From contig JAIRUW010000075.1 of assembly GCA_031254195.1 (NCBI GenBank), positions 1 to 32,804 on the forward strand: a stretch of 32,804 nt of DNA, given 5' to 3'. The notes beneath the pieces were generated by a model. It did no database searches. It saw only the letters and a program-made list of their open reading frames with translations, and was not told the DNA's origin. A program made the translations under genes and the position numbers. Position 1 is the stretch's first letter, and each line of letters starts with the position of its first letter. Positions 32,092 through 32,804 of the stretch are shown piece after piece. Source of the stretch: Oscillospiraceae bacterium (GTDB taxonomy: Bacteria; Bacillota; Clostridia; Oscillospirales; UBA929).

Positions 32092-32804
32092 TGAAAACCA
32101 GTGAATTTACCTACCATCTCCCGCAAGAGCTGATAGCGCAGACGCCAACCGGGCGGCGCGATGAATCGCGGCTGATGGTGATCGACCGAAAAACCGGCGG
32201 GCTGCGCCACCGGTTTTTTTATGACCTGCCGGAGCTTTTGCAACCCGGCGACTGCTTGGTAATCAACAACTCCCGTGTCCTGCCCGCGCGGCTTTTGGGC
32301 AAGCGGGAGAGCGGCGGCGCGGCGGAGGTGCTGTTATTGGCCGATTTGGGCGATAACCGCTGGGAATGCCTTGTAAAGCCGGGCAAAAGCCTTCGCGCGG
32401 GCGCCAAGGTGACTTTCGGCGGCGGCAAGCTCTCCGGGATTGTTGAAAGCGTGGGCGGCGGCGGGGAACGAACCGTCCGGTTTATCTACGACGGCATCTG
32501 GAACGAGCTTCTGCATGAGTTGGGCGCCATGCCGCTGCCTCCGTATATACGGCAAAAACCGTCCGACGCCGAACGGTATCAGACGGTCTACGCAAAGCCC
32601 GTGGGATCCGCGGCCGCGCCGACGGCGGGGCTGCACTTTACCGAAGGGTTGCTGGAAACGCTGCGGGGTATGGGGGTGAGAATCGCGGAAGTGACACTGC
32701 ATGTGGGGCTGGGGACGTTTCAGCCCGTCACAGCGGAGGAGATAAAAGACCACGTGATGCACACGGAATGGTACGAAATCCCTGAAGCCGCGGCAAAGGC
32801 CGTC
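32091..32804 (+). CDS. queA: S-adenosylmethionine:tRNA ribosyltransferase-isomerase (partial)
   Basis: Transfers and isomerises the ribosyl group of SAM to preQ1 in tRNA, giving epoxyqueuosine at the wobble position. The visible 238 codons, of about 340 in the family, run off the right edge with no stop. The N-terminus MKTSEFTYHLPQELIAQTP, then LVINNSRVLPARLLG, PLPPYI and the tail region PTAGLHFTEGLLETL and VTLHVGLGTFQPV are strong family signatures. AGAGGGGG at 32077-32084 precedes the ATG. No preQ1 riboswitch can fit in the short leader. The rest, including tgt, would lie beyond the window. Confidence 0.97.
   Translation, partial: MKTSEFTYHLPQELIAQTPTGRRDESRLMVIDRKTGGLRHRFFYDLPELLQPGDCLVINNSRVLPARLLGKRESGGAAEVLLLADLGDNRWECLVKPGKSLRAGAKVTFGGGKLSGIVESVGGGGERTVRFIYDGIWNELLHELGAMPLPPYIRQKPSDAERYQTVYAKPVGSAAAPTAGLHFTEGLLETLRGMGVRIAEVTLHVGLGTFQPVTAEEIKDHVMHTEWYEIPEAAAKAV

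Overview
The window looks like chromosomal DNA of a spore-forming, GC-rich member of the Bacillota (Clostridia, Oscillospiraceae-like or a related uncultured group). The reasons are the sporulation genes spoVG, dpaA and dpaB, strong purine-rich ribosome binding sites, sigma-A-type TTGACA/TATAAT promoters, S-layer-homology anchors, lipoproteins with N-terminal lipoboxes, rubrerythrin, and tightly packed genes with many ATGA stop/start overlaps. No lineage name can be proved from the sequence alone. No insertion sequence, prophage, CRISPR array, tRNA or attachment site was seen.

Positions 1-5465 (+ strand) hold the tail of an unknown gene, then ileS, lspA, rluD and an mreB-type gene. ileS has a near-perfect promoter and overlaps lspA by ATGA; lspA overlaps rluD. 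murC lies on the minus strand at 5436-6803, tail-to-tail with mreB. Positions 6879-9622 (+) form a coupled sporulation/envelope run: spoVG, a GT28-type glycolipid glycosyltransferase, and the two subunits of dipicolinate synthase. A minus-strand operon metA-hflK-hflC follows (12506 down to 9567), and its last gene overlaps dpaB antisense by 56 nt.

Positions 12595-16208 (+) encode two secreted proteins with related C-terminal SLH regions, a WG-repeat protein and a GH10 xylanase, closed by a strong terminator. The minus strand from 21016 down to 16219 then carries murD, three consecutive M42 metallo-aminopeptidase paralogues and a GtrA membrane protein, mostly translationally coupled. The RNase P RNA gene (+, about 21129-21520) sits between murD and a convergent rubrerythrin.

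The minus strand from 26714 to 22138 is a pentose locus: xylose isomerase, a sugar-binding lipoprotein and two ABC permeases, without its own ATPase or xylulokinase. With the GH10 xylanase nearby, this suggests xylan breakdown at the cell surface, oligosaccharide uptake and entry into the pentose pathway. A proline-rich lipoprotein of unknown function follows. The last minus-strand operon (32029 down to 27825) joins a fused MEMO1-like/AMMECR1 protein, the radical SAM enzyme of the same 'AmmeMemoRadiSam' set, and ilvB-ilvN. This is the best candidate for a poorly understood system here. A divergent promoter region then leads to a truncated queA at the right edge.
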